Part shown: positions 7,064 to 15,934 of the stretch, one piece after another | Position numbering within the stretch: position 1 is the first letter of the stretch | Layout: each line of letters starts with the position of its first letter | DNA from: Chloroflexota bacterium | GTDB taxonomy: Bacteria; Chloroflexota; Dormibacteria; CF-121 | Direction: 5' to 3' | NCBI GenBank assembly: GCA_005882525.1 | Contig: VBGO01000094.1 | Span: 1 to 16,692, forward strand | DNA length: 16,692 nucleotides | Made by a program: the position numbers and the translations under genes | Notes under the pieces: model-generated | Databases searched by the model: none | Told to the model about the DNA's origin: nothing | Seen by the model: only the letters and a program-made list of their open reading frames with translations

Positions 7064-7889
7064 CGTGAACGAGCCGGCGCTCGAAGAGCTCTCAGCGTAT
7101 CTCGACCACGAGCTGGACAGCGAGGCGCACGCGCGGGTGGCGGCGCACATCGCCGGCTGCCAGGACTGCCAGACGCGGCTCGATGGGCTGCGTCAGGCAA
7201 CGTACGCGGTGCGCGCATTGCCGATGGAGACGCCGCCGCGGGCCTTCACGATACCGGCGCAGCGCGAGCGGTCGTCGCGTCGCTGGGCGCCCGCCGCCTG
7301 GCTCGGCGGCGCGGCGGCGGCTGGCCTCGTGATTGTCATCGGCGTCACGCAGCTGGGGCATCTCCCGTCGATGGCGCCGAGCGGCGCCGGGACATCGATG
7401 AACTACTCCGACGGCTCGCGCACGCAGAAATCCGCCGAGCACGGCGCGGCCGCGCCAGTTGCCCCGCCCGCGCTCTCCTCGCAGGACCGAAGGGCGTATG
7501 CACCGGCCGCTCCGTCAACGAATGGGGTTACGATCGATTCTGCCAGCAGTTCGCGCCGAATGATTCTTTCCACCGACCGGGAAACATATGCCACGACGGG
7601 CGCGATGCGAGTGAGCGTCCAGCTGCAGGGGTCGCCGACAGCGTCAACGAACAGCGCCGATCAGGGACTCTCCTTGACCCTCGTTCGCGACGGCGCCGGC
7701 GTGGCGCTCAAGCCGGTCGGCGTCACCGGCTCCAACAGCACCCCGGTGTTCGGTGGAACGTACGACCTGGGCAGCCTGCCATTGGCCGAACCGCGCACCG
7801 GCGATTACCGGCTGGAGGCCACCTGGGTGATTCCCGATGGGTCGGGTCGCGTGCTCCAGGCGAGCGTCCCGATCCGGATTACCGGCTAG
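7053..7889 (+). CDS. Zinc-finger (ZAS/zf-HC2) anti-sigma factor, membrane-anchored
   Basis: The protein has 278 residues. The N-terminal cytoplasmic domain carries the HxxxCxxC zinc motif HIAGCQDC (H32, C36, C39), which defines zinc-associated anti-sigma domains that hold ECF sigma factors inactive. A single membrane segment (about 83-101, LGGAAAAGLVIVIGV) follows an RR-rich stretch. Residues 102-160 are a disordered Ser/Ala/Pro-rich linker. Residues about 165-278 are beta-rich and look like an extracytoplasmic immunoglobulin-like sensor domain (STDRETYATTGAMRVSVQL to the end). The overlap with the sigma gene and this layout indicate that it transmits an envelope signal to the sigma factor. 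The signal is unknown. The gene ends in a CTAG shared with the convergent DUF151 gene. Confidence 0.9.
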   Translation: MPSDVNEPALEELSAYLDHELDSEAHARVAAHIAGCQDCQTRLDGLRQATYAVRALPMETPPRAFTIPAQRERSSRRWAPAAWLGGAAAAGLVIVIGVTQLGHLPSMAPSGAGTSMNYSDGSRTQKSAEHGAAAPVAPPALSSQDRRAYAPAAPSTNGVTIDSASSSRRMILSTDRETYATTGAMRVSVQLQGSPTASTNSADQGLSLTLVRDGAGVALKPVGVTGSNSTPVFGGTYDLGSLPLAEPRTGDYRLEATWVIPDGSGRVLQASVPIRITG

Positions 7890-8356
7890 CTCTTTTCCGG
7901 CGGCGGCCCTTCGAGGTCCGGCAGGTCCATGCTGTTGATCAATTCTTTGAAGATCGACAACTTGTCCTCTTCTTCCTCTTCTTTCTCGGGAAAGACGCCG
8001 GCCTTGTCGAGGACGTCCTGCGAAACCAGGATCGGGCACGTCATGCGGACGGCCAGCGCGATGGCGTCGCTCGGCCGCGAGTCGATCTCGACTTCCTTGC
8101 CGTTGACGGCCAGAAACAGTCGGGCGAAGAAGACTTCATTGGTCAAGGACGTCACCTGGATCTTCTTCAGCCGCATCTCGGCGCTTTGAAGAATATTTGC
8201 GACCGTGATCTTCAACGCGATGGCGTTGGCTTCGTAGATACCGATCCAGATCGGCAAATAACGCTCGGTTTCTTTCTCTTTCAGGATCACGACGTGCTGC
8301 CCGCTGGGCATGTGCACGCGGATGGAATCGACCTGCATCTCGACGAATTTGGCCAT
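7886..8356 (-). CDS. DUF151 / bifunctional nuclease-domain protein
   Basis: The protein has 156 residues. MQVDSIRV, HVVILKEKETERYLPIWIG and EANAIAL at the start, and IDSRPSDAIALAVR (91-104) with PILVSQDVLDKAG after it, are hallmarks of the DUF151 family, named from a plant bifunctional nuclease. Biochemical function in bacteria is not well established. The usual RPxTHDLL segment between EAxAIAL and the next helix is absent: here EANAIALKIT runs directly into VANILQSAEMR. The C terminus has a run of Glu (about 125-130) and an acidic, Pro-rich end. The gene is transcribed alone, convergent to the anti-sigma gene with overlapping stop codons and divergent from polA. Confidence 0.88.
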   Translation of the reverse strand: MAKFVEMQVDSIRVHMPSGQHVVILKEKETERYLPIWIGIYEANAIALKITVANILQSAEMRLKKIQVTSLTNEVFFARLFLAVNGKEVEIDSRPSDAIALAVRMTCPILVSQDVLDKAGVFPEKEEEEEDKLSIFKELINSMDLPDLEGPPPEKS

Positions 8357-8371
8357 CCTGAATTCGAGCCT

Positions 8372-8377
8372 ATCTTA
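8372..8377 (-). promoter_or_regulatory. Possible -10 element of the DUF151 gene
   Basis: TAAGAT on the minus strand lies 15 nt before the ATG at 8356, inside the 81-nt divergent gap with polA. It matches TANNNT only, and no -35 box is recognisable. The leader would be very short (about 8-9 nt), and AGG abuts the start codon. Confidence 0.25.
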
Positions 8378-8408
8378 TCATCGGGTTTTTCAGAAACTAG
8401 CTACGTTA

Positions 8409-8419
8409 CGGGAATCCCG
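8409..8419. promoter_or_regulatory. Short perfect palindrome upstream of polA
   Basis: CGGGAATCCCG is an 11-nt perfect inverted repeat (5-nt arms, one central base). It lies 6 nt upstream of the putative polA -10 hexamer, between it and any -35 region. It could be an operator, but the arms are short enough to arise by chance in GC-rich DNA. Confidence 0.25.
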
Positions 8420-8425
8420 CACGCC

Positions 8426-8431
8426 TAAACT
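8426..8431 (+). promoter_or_regulatory. Putative -10 element giving a leaderless polA transcript
   Basis: TAAACT ends 6 nt before the GTG at 8438, so the first transcribed base would be at or next to the start codon. There is no Shine-Dalgarno sequence before that GTG, as expected for a leaderless mRNA. No clear -35 box is visible. The same arrangement is found before uvrB. Confidence 0.4.
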
Positions 8432-8437
8432 TTGACC

Positions 8438-11281
8438 GTGATCGAACCCCAGGACGGGCCGCCAAAGAAGCTCCGGCTGGTTCTGATCGACGGGCACTCG
8501 CTCGTCTATCGGGCGTTTTTTGCGCTGCCCTCGCTGACCGACCGGGAAGGCCGGGTCGTCAATGCCGCCTACGGGTTTACGTCGATGCTCTTGTTGGCTC
8601 TGCAAGAGCATCCGGACTACGTGCTCGCGTCGTTTGACCTGGGGGGCCGAACCTTCCGGCATGAGGCGCTGGCCCAGTACAAGGCGACCCGCCGTCCCAC
8701 CCCGCCGGAGCTGAGTCCGCAATTTCCATTGACCCGTGACATCGTGCGCGCCTTCGGGATTCCCATTTACGAAGTCCAGGGGGTCGAGGCGGACGACGTG
8801 ATCGGCACCCTCTCCACGCAGGCACGCGAGCTAGGCCTGCACAGCACGATCGTCACCGGCGACCTGGATGCGCTGCAACTCGTGAATGACGATGTCTTCG
8901 TGCTGACCAGCAAGCGGGGGGTGTCGGAGACGATTCTGTACACCCCGGAGCGCGTTCGCGAGCGCTATGGCCTGGAGCCGATCCAGACCGTCGATCTCAA
9001 GGGCCTGGTCGGCGACGTCTCGGACAACATCCCGGGGATTCGCGGCATCGGCGAGAAGACCGCCATCAAGTTGATCCAGGAGTTCGGCTCGGTTGAGAAC
9101 CTGGTCGAGAAGCGAGACCGGGTCACGCCACCCAAGATCAAGAACCTCCTGGATCAGCACTGGGAGCAAGCCCTGCTGAGCAAGCGAATGGCGACGATCG
9201 TTCGGGACGTCGATATCGAACTCGACCTGAGCCGCGGTTCGGCGCAGGACTACCGGCCGGACGCGGCGCGTACCATTCTGGCCGACCTGGGCTTCCGCAG
9301 CCTGGCGGCCAGGGTGCCAACCACCTGGCGGGACGGCAGCACGATGTCGGCGCCGCCCATCTTTGCCCCACCCGCGCGCGAGCAGGGCCGCCTGGCCCTC
9401 GATGCAGAGCCGGTCAGGCAACCGGCACAGTCGACGCTGACCCTCGAGTCGGCGCCGGGCGAGGCCGTCACCATCGTCCGCGAGGCTGGCGAGTTCGAGC
9501 GGCTGATGGCCGCCTTCGGGGCCGCCGAGCGCGTCGGGTTCCAGGTCGTTACGCTCGACGACGTACCACGACACGGCCGGATCGCCGCCCTGGTCGTCGG
9601 CCTCAACGAACACGACGTCTATTACGTCCCACTGGCCCACGAGCAGGAGCGCTGCCTCGAGCTCACGGACGTCCTCAACCGATTTGCGCCAGCCCTTGGC
9701 AGTTCCAAACCGTCGAAGATCGGCTTGAACCAGAAGGGCGATTACCTCGCGCTGCGAGCGCATGGGATCGAACTTCGCGGCGTCGATTGGGATCTCCTGG
9801 TGGCGGCCTATCTCCTGAACTCCGGGGTGCGGACGCCGAGCCTGGAGGCGCTGGCATCGGACGTTTTGCATCGTGCCATCGAAGGGCGCGAGGCCTTGTT
9901 CGGCAGCGGCAAGACGGCCATGACCTGCGACCAGGTCGAAATCGCCCGGGCGGCGGCATTTTTCGGCGAACGGATGCGCGTCATGCTGCAACTCGCGCCC
10001 AAGCTCCAGTCCGAGCTCGACCGGCTGGGCAACGCCGCGCTGTTCCGGGATCTCGAGATGCCGCTGCTGCCCGTCTTGGCCGAGATCGAGCTGGCCGGTG
10101 TCGCCGTCGACATTGCGTACCTTCAGACGATTTCGCGCGAGCTGTATGAGCAATTGCAGCGCCTGGACCAGGAGATCGCCGACGTCGCCCACGGGCCCAT
10201 CAACGTCAACTCGCCGCAGCAGCTCGCCAGGTTTCTGTTTGAAGACCTGAATCTTCCCGGCGGTCGGAAGACAAAGAGCGGCTACTCGACGGACGCGAAC
10301 GTCCTCGAGGGTCTTCGCGAGATGCATCCGGTCGTGCCGAAGATTCTCGAGTTCCGGCAGCTCAGCAAGCTCAAAGGCACCTACGTCGACGCCCTGCCCT
10401 TACTGGTCGATGCAAAGACCCATCGCGTGCATACGAGCTTCAATCAAACCGTGGCGGCGACCGGCCGGCTCTCGTCGTCCGACCCGAATCTGCAGAACAT
10501 CCCGATTCGCACCGAGGTCGGCCAGAAAGTCCGCCGGGCCTTCATCCCCGGGCGCCCCGGCGATCTCCTGCTCTCAGCCGACTATTCGCAGATCGAGTTG
10601 CGCGTGCTCGCCCACATGACGGACGATCCGGTATTGGTCGATGCGTTTGCGCGCGGTGAGGACATCCACGCCCGGACCGCAGCCGAAGTTTTCGGCATCC
10701 CCCAGGCCGAGGTCACGGCGAATCAGCGTCGGCTCGCCAAGGTCGTGAATTTCGGGCTCTTTTATGGCCTGAGTGACTTTGGCCTGGCGCGCGACACCGG
10801 CATGTCGACGGAAGAGGCAAGGGTGTTCATCGACGCGTACTTTCGCGCCTACAATCGGGTGCGCGAATTTCTCGAGGGCATCAAGATCCAGGCGCGCGAG
10901 CAGGGCTTCGTCGAAACCATCTTGCACCGGCGGCGCTACATCCAGGACATCCGGTCGCCGAACCGCATGCTGCGGCAAGCCGCCGAGCGGATCGCGATCA
11001 ACATGCCGGTTCAGGGATCGGCTGCCGACATCATGAAGCTGGCCATGATCCGGCTGCATGACTATCTGCGCGAGCAGCGGCTGACCAGCCGGATGATCCT
11101 GACCGTGCACGACGAGCTGGTCTTCGAAGTCCCCCCAGGCGAACGTGATCAATTGATCGAGGTTGTTCCGGACTTGATGGCGACGGCCTATCCACTGTCT
11201 GTCCCATTGCAGGTCGATCTCAAGCTAGGCCCCAATTGGCAGGACATGGAACGCGTCCGCCTGGTCGCTGCCAAGGCGTAA
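8438..11281 (+). CDS. polA: DNA polymerase I
   Basis: The protein has 947 residues from GTG 8438 (949 if TTG 8432 is used; numbering here follows the longer form). Residues 12-290 are the 5'-3' exonuclease: GVEADDVIGTL, VTGDLDALQLV, and DLKGLVGDVSDNIPGIRGIG with the helix-hairpin-helix after it. Residues about 340-525 correspond to the 3'-5' exonuclease domain, but its acidic residues are largely gone: FQVV replaces the FDTE of Exo I, and the Exo III Asp is replaced, although NQKGD of Exo II remains. Residues 535-949 are the polymerase: motif A SADYSQIELR (D717), motif B RRLAKVVNFGLFYG (K770, F774, Y778) and motif C TVHDELVFEV (H893, D894, E895). It fills gaps after excision repair and removes Okazaki primers. 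It overlaps mutM by 1 nt (TAATG), suggesting co-expression with base-excision repair. Confidence 0.97.
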   Translation: MIEPQDGPPKKLRLVLIDGHSLVYRAFFALPSLTDREGRVVNAAYGFTSMLLLALQEHPDYVLASFDLGGRTFRHEALAQYKATRRPTPPELSPQFPLTRDIVRAFGIPIYEVQGVEADDVIGTLSTQARELGLHSTIVTGDLDALQLVNDDVFVLTSKRGVSETILYTPERVRERYGLEPIQTVDLKGLVGDVSDNIPGIRGIGEKTAIKLIQEFGSVENLVEKRDRVTPPKIKNLLDQHWEQALLSKRMATIVRDVDIELDLSRGSAQDYRPDAARTILADLGFRSLAARVPTTWRDGSTMSAPPIFAPPAREQGRLALDAEPVRQPAQSTLTLESAPGEAVTIVREAGEFERLMAAFGAAERVGFQVVTLDDVPRHGRIAALVVGLNEHDVYYVPLAHEQERCLELTDVLNRFAPALGSSKPSKIGLNQKGDYLALRAHGIELRGVDWDLLVAAYLLNSGVRTPSLEALASDVLHRAIEGREALFGSGKTAMTCDQVEIARAAAFFGERMRVMLQLAPKLQSELDRLGNAALFRDLEMPLLPVLAEIELAGVAVDIAYLQTISRELYEQLQRLDQEIADVAHGPINVNSPQQLARFLFEDLNLPGGRKTKSGYSTDANVLEGLREMHPVVPKILEFRQLSKLKGTYVDALPLLVDAKTHRVHTSFNQTVAATGRLSSSDPNLQNIPIRTEVGQKVRRAFIPGRPGDLLLSADYSQIELRVLAHMTDDPVLVDAFARGEDIHARTAAEVFGIPQAEVTANQRRLAKVVNFGLFYGLSDFGLARDTGMSTEEARVFIDAYFRAYNRVREFLEGIKIQAREQGFVETILHRRRYIQDIRSPNRMLRQAAERIAINMPVQGSAADIMKLAMIRLHDYLREQRLTSRMILTVHDELVFEVPPGERDQLIEVVPDLMATAYPLSVPLQVDLKLGPNWQDMERVRLVAAKA

Positions 11282-12168
11282 TGCCCGAGCTCCCGGAAGT
11301 CGAGACCGTCGTGAGGGACCTGCGGCCCCAGCTGACCGGCCGCCGCATCCGGTCACTCCAACTCACGCGGGACCCATCGATCCGCAGCCGGCTCGTGCGT
11401 TATCCGAGCGCGGCGCAGTTCGTCCGACGCCTGCCGGGCCGCACGATTACGTCTGTCACGCGGCGGGGCAAGTACATCGTCATGTCGCTGCAGAGCCTGA
11501 GCCGAGGGCCGGACACCACCGGCTCCAATGGAGCGCCCGAGGCTGAACGGCTCATCGTCCACCTCGGTATGACCGGACATCTACGGGTCTGGGAACCCGA
11601 AGAAGCGCCGGTCAGGCACACGCACTTTCGCGCATTGCTCGACAGCGGCCTGGAACTGCGCTACGACGACCAGCGGCAGTTCGGTCGGCTGCTGCTCGGC
11701 AAGCAGGACGAACTCGTCGCCGCCCGAGCGTTTCCCGCCAGGCTGGGGCCGGAGCCGATTCACGGTGATCTGACCGAAGGCGAATTCGCAAAGCTCATCC
11801 GTTCTCGCCGGCGGCCGGTGAAATCGGCCTTGCTCGATCAGTCATTCCTGGCCGGCGTGGGCAACATCTATGCCGACGAGGCATGTTTTCGGGCTGGAAT
11901 CCGTCCTAGCCGATGGACTCACCGGCTCACTGTGCGTGAACGGCGGGCGCTCTACGCGGCCATTCAAGACGTCCTGGAGAACAGCATTGCGGCACGAGGT
12001 TCGTCGATCATCAGTTACGTCGATGGCTTCGGCGTGCGCGGCACCAACCAGGAGAAGCTGCTCGTCTATGGACGCAGTGGCCAGCCCTGCCTGAGATGCG
12101 GGACACCATTGCAGGGGACTCGCCTGGCCGGCCGCGGCACCGTCTATTGCCGCACGTGCCAGCGCTGA
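11281..12168 (+). CDS. mutM: Formamidopyrimidine-DNA glycosylase (Fpg/MutM)
   Basis: The protein has 295 residues. It removes oxidised purines such as 8-oxoguanine and nicks the abasic site. The catalytic N terminus MPELPEVETV (P2, E3) is intact. K64 in TRRGKYIV is the expected beta-hairpin lysine. HLGMTGHL (94-101), DDQRQFGRLLL (129-139) and the helix-two-turn-helix KSALLDQSFLAGVGNIYADE (181-200) follow. The C-terminal zinc finger has C270-x2-C273 and C290-x2-C293. The start is at 11281, where ATG overlaps the polA TAA; the mature enzyme needs Pro directly after Met, which confirms it over the 15-codon-longer frame. Residues 74-88 (SRGPDTTGSNGAPEA) look like a short lineage-specific insert. 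It lies between polA and the PAP2 gene, probably in one transcript. Confidence 0.97.
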   Translation: MPELPEVETVVRDLRPQLTGRRIRSLQLTRDPSIRSRLVRYPSAAQFVRRLPGRTITSVTRRGKYIVMSLQSLSRGPDTTGSNGAPEAERLIVHLGMTGHLRVWEPEEAPVRHTHFRALLDSGLELRYDDQRQFGRLLLGKQDELVAARAFPARLGPEPIHGDLTEGEFAKLIRSRRRPVKSALLDQSFLAGVGNIYADEACFRAGIRPSRWTHRLTVRERRALYAAIQDVLENSIAARGSSIISYVDGFGVRGTNQEKLLVYGRSGQPCLRCGTPLQGTRLAGRGTVYCRTCQR

Positions 12169-12857
12169 CCCGACCCGGCTGGCCGGTTCTGAGCCGCCGC
12201 TTGATGATCACCGCGGGCGCGTGTGCCGCCGTATTTGTGTTGATCACACTGCTGGTCAGCTCCGGCGTCTTCGACGGGCTGAACCTGCGCCTGACGCACT
12301 ACCTGCAGGGCCGCGGTAGCGCCGGCCAGGATATCGGCCTCGGGCTGTTTTCGTACCTGGGCAGTATCGAAGCGACGCTGGTGATCGCGGCGCTGCTCGG
12401 TCTCGCCCTCTTTCGCGGCCTTCGTCTGCTGGCGATCCTGCCGCTCGCATTCGTCCTGGTCTCCTCCGCGCTCGAGTTCCTGTTCAAGAGCATCGTCCCG
12501 AGCGTCGGCCCCGGCCGGGCCTTCCAGCGTTTTCCCGACGTGCTGCCGTCGTTCAGCCACAAGGTCGGCGCGTACTCGTTCCCCAGTGGCCACGTGCTGC
12601 GGGCGACGATCGTCTACGGACTCGTGCTCTATCTCGCGGAGCGCTGGGATTTGTTCGGTCGTGATAGCTCGCGGCTCAGCCCCGTGCTGGTGCTGGTCGT
12701 GCTCTTCGTCGCCTACGGCGTGGTCTACCTCGGCTGGCATTGGTTCTCGGACACCTTGGGCGGCGTGCTCCTGGGGCTGACGCTGCTCTTTGGCCTGATC
12801 GCCTACCTGGAGCGGAAGCGCACCGTCAACCCCGGTCACACCCAGGTCGAGGACTAG
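12156..12857 (+). CDS. PAP2-like phosphatase-family membrane protein with degenerate active site
   Basis: The protein has 233 residues from GTG 12156, overlapping mutM by 13 nt; ATG 12204 (217 residues) is an alternative, and neither has a clear ribosome binding site. About six membrane segments are visible, starting at MITAGACAAVFVLITLLV after an RR pair. The PAP2 motifs are present but altered. Motif 1 (KSIVPSVGP, K111) has Gly where KxxxxxxRP has Arg. Motif 2 is FPSGH (142-146) with its His. Motif 3 (GVVYLGWHWFSD, H195, D199) keeps the nucleophilic His and its Asp but has Gly-Val in place of Ser-Arg. PAP2 enzymes cleave lipid phosphates such as undecaprenyl or phosphatidyl phosphates; without both phosphate-binding Arg residues, activity here is uncertain. 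It ends a three-gene run with polA and mutM. Confidence 0.82.
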   Translation: MPALTRPGWPVLSRRLMITAGACAAVFVLITLLVSSGVFDGLNLRLTHYLQGRGSAGQDIGLGLFSYLGSIEATLVIAALLGLALFRGLRLLAILPLAFVLVSSALEFLFKSIVPSVGPGRAFQRFPDVLPSFSHKVGAYSFPSGHVLRATIVYGLVLYLAERWDLFGRDSSRLSPVLVLVVLFVAYGVVYLGWHWFSDTLGGVLLGLTLLFGLIAYLERKRTVNPGHTQVED

Positions 12858-12866
12858 GGCCCCGCC

Positions 12867-12881
12867 GGCCAGCGCCTGGCC
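12867..12881 (+). terminator. Possible hairpin after the PAP2 gene
   Basis: GGCCAG-CGC-CTGGCC forms a perfect 6-bp, all-strong stem with a 3-nt loop, 9 nt after the PAP2 stop. No T run follows, so it is not a classical intrinsic terminator, although it may mark a transcript end or stabilise the mRNA. Confidence 0.25.
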
Positions 12882-12916
12882 CTCGCGGCCTCCCGGGCAG
12901 AGTGACCAGACCCCTT

Positions 12917-12940
12917 TAAGTTTTCGTAGCCCCGAACTTA
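12917..12940. promoter_or_regulatory. Inverted repeat over the uvrB promoter (possible operator)
   Basis: TAAGTT (12917-12922) and AACTTA (12935-12940) are perfect inverted copies 12 nt apart. The right arm overlaps the first two bases of the putative uvrB -10 box. The size fits a dimeric repressor site. It does not match the GAAC-N4-GTTC LexA box of Gram-positive bacteria, so the regulator is unknown. Confidence 0.35.
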
Positions 12941-12944
12941 CAAT
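12939..12944 (+). promoter_or_regulatory. Putative -10 element giving a leaderless uvrB transcript
   Basis: TACAAT (five of six consensus bases) ends 6 nt before ATG 12951, so transcription would begin at or beside the start codon. A weak TTTAAG at 12915-12920 lies at 18-nt spacing as a possible -35. The geometry is the same as at polA. Confidence 0.5.
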
Positions 12945-12950
12945 TGAAGG

Positions 12951-15003
<2,053 letters not shown>

Positions 15004-15011
<8 letters not shown>

Positions 15012-15927
15012 GAAGAAGCCCGCCCCAGCGGGCAAGGCGCAGCAGCATACGGCGATCGTCATTCGGGGCGCGCGCGAGCACAACCTGAAGGACATCGATC
15101 TCACGATTCCGCGCGACAAGCTCGTCGTCTTCACCGGACTTTCGGGGTCGGGAAAGTCCTCGCTTGCCTTCGACACGATCTATGCCGAGGGGCAGCGGCG
15201 CTACGTCGAGTCGCTCTCGTCCTATGCCCGCCAGTTTCTCGGCCAGATGGATCAGCCGGACGTCGACCAGATCGACGGGCTGTCACCCGCGATCTCGATC
15301 GACCAGAAGGGAACGAGCCACAACCCGCGGTCGACGGTCGGGACCGTGACCGAGATTTATGACTACATGCGTCTGATGTGGGCGCGCATCGGCCACCCAC
15401 ACTGCCCCATCAGCGGGCACGAGATCACCCGCCAGACCACGGAGCAGATCGCTGACAAGATCCTGGAAATGCCGACGGGAGCGCGAATCCGAATCATGGC
15501 GCCGCTCGTACGAGGTCGGAAAGGCGAGTATCAGGACGTCTTCAAAGAAGCTCGTAAGGCCGGCTTCAGCCGCGTTCGGGTGGATGGTAATTTCTATGAG
15601 CTCAACGAAAAGATCACGCTGGACAAGAACAAGAAACACGACATCGAAATCGACGTAGACCGCCTACCGGTCGAGCCCTCGGCTGTGAGTCGGGTGCGGG
15701 AGTCGGTGGAAACCGCGGCAAAACTCGCGAATGGGCTTGTTCTTGTAACGCCGTACGAGGGAAAGGGCGAGGAGCAGCTCTTCAGCCAGAACTTCGCCTG
15801 CCCCTTTGACGGCTTCTCGATGGAGGAGCTCGCCCCGCGCAACTTTTCGTTCAACAACCCGCATTGCCTGCCCCTACGACGGCTTCTCCATGGAGGATCT
15901 GGCACCGAGGAATTTCTCCTTCAATAA
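15004..15927 (+). CDS. uvrA: Excinuclease ABC subunit A (UvrA), N-terminal portion ending at a frameshift
   Basis: This frame gives 307 residues, against about 940-970 for UvrA. It starts at GTG 15004, overlapping uvrB by 8 nt. UvrA is the dimeric ATPase that scans DNA for damage. Residues 15-287 are normal UvrA: IVIRGAREHNLKDI, Walker A GLSGSGKS (45-52), FDTIYAEGQRRYVESLSSYA, and LSPAISIDQKGTSHNPRSTVGTVTEIYDY spread over about 93-121. The zinc-finger start ACPFDGFSMEELAPR follows at 265. After His287 the frame runs into a second, divergent copy of the same 69 nt, shifted by one base. The last 20 residues (from CLPLRRLL) are therefore out-of-frame product, ending at TAA 15925. The rest of UvrA continues in the next frame. 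An assembly join is the likeliest cause. Confidence 0.9.
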
Positions 15928-15934
15928 CCCGCAC
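15796..15934 (+). repeat. Divergent 69-nt tandem duplication inside uvrA
   Basis: Copy 1 is 15796-15864 and copy 2 is 15866-15934, separated by one extra T (15865), so the period is 70 nt and the frame shifts. By eye the copies differ at 13 of 69 bases, but 21 of 23 encoded residues are identical (Phe/Tyr and Glu/Asp differ). UvrA normally has this segment once. Mostly synonymous divergence points to two homologous genes from related genomes rather than a recent slip. Confidence 0.9.

Noticed and set aside
8831..10327. Minus-strand open frame of 498 codons inside polA
   Set aside because: It lies wholly within a polA reading frame with intact family motifs; GC-rich third positions keep the opposite strand open.
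12901..12950. Classical LexA box before uvrB
   Set aside because: Neither CTG-N10-CAG nor GAAC-N4-GTTC is present; only the unrelated TAAGTT inverted repeat is seen.
15796..15934. Programmed frameshift in uvrA
   Set aside because: UvrA is not known to need one, no slippery heptamer is evident at the join, and a shift there would yield a protein with a doubled zinc-finger segment. A join artefact explains the data better.
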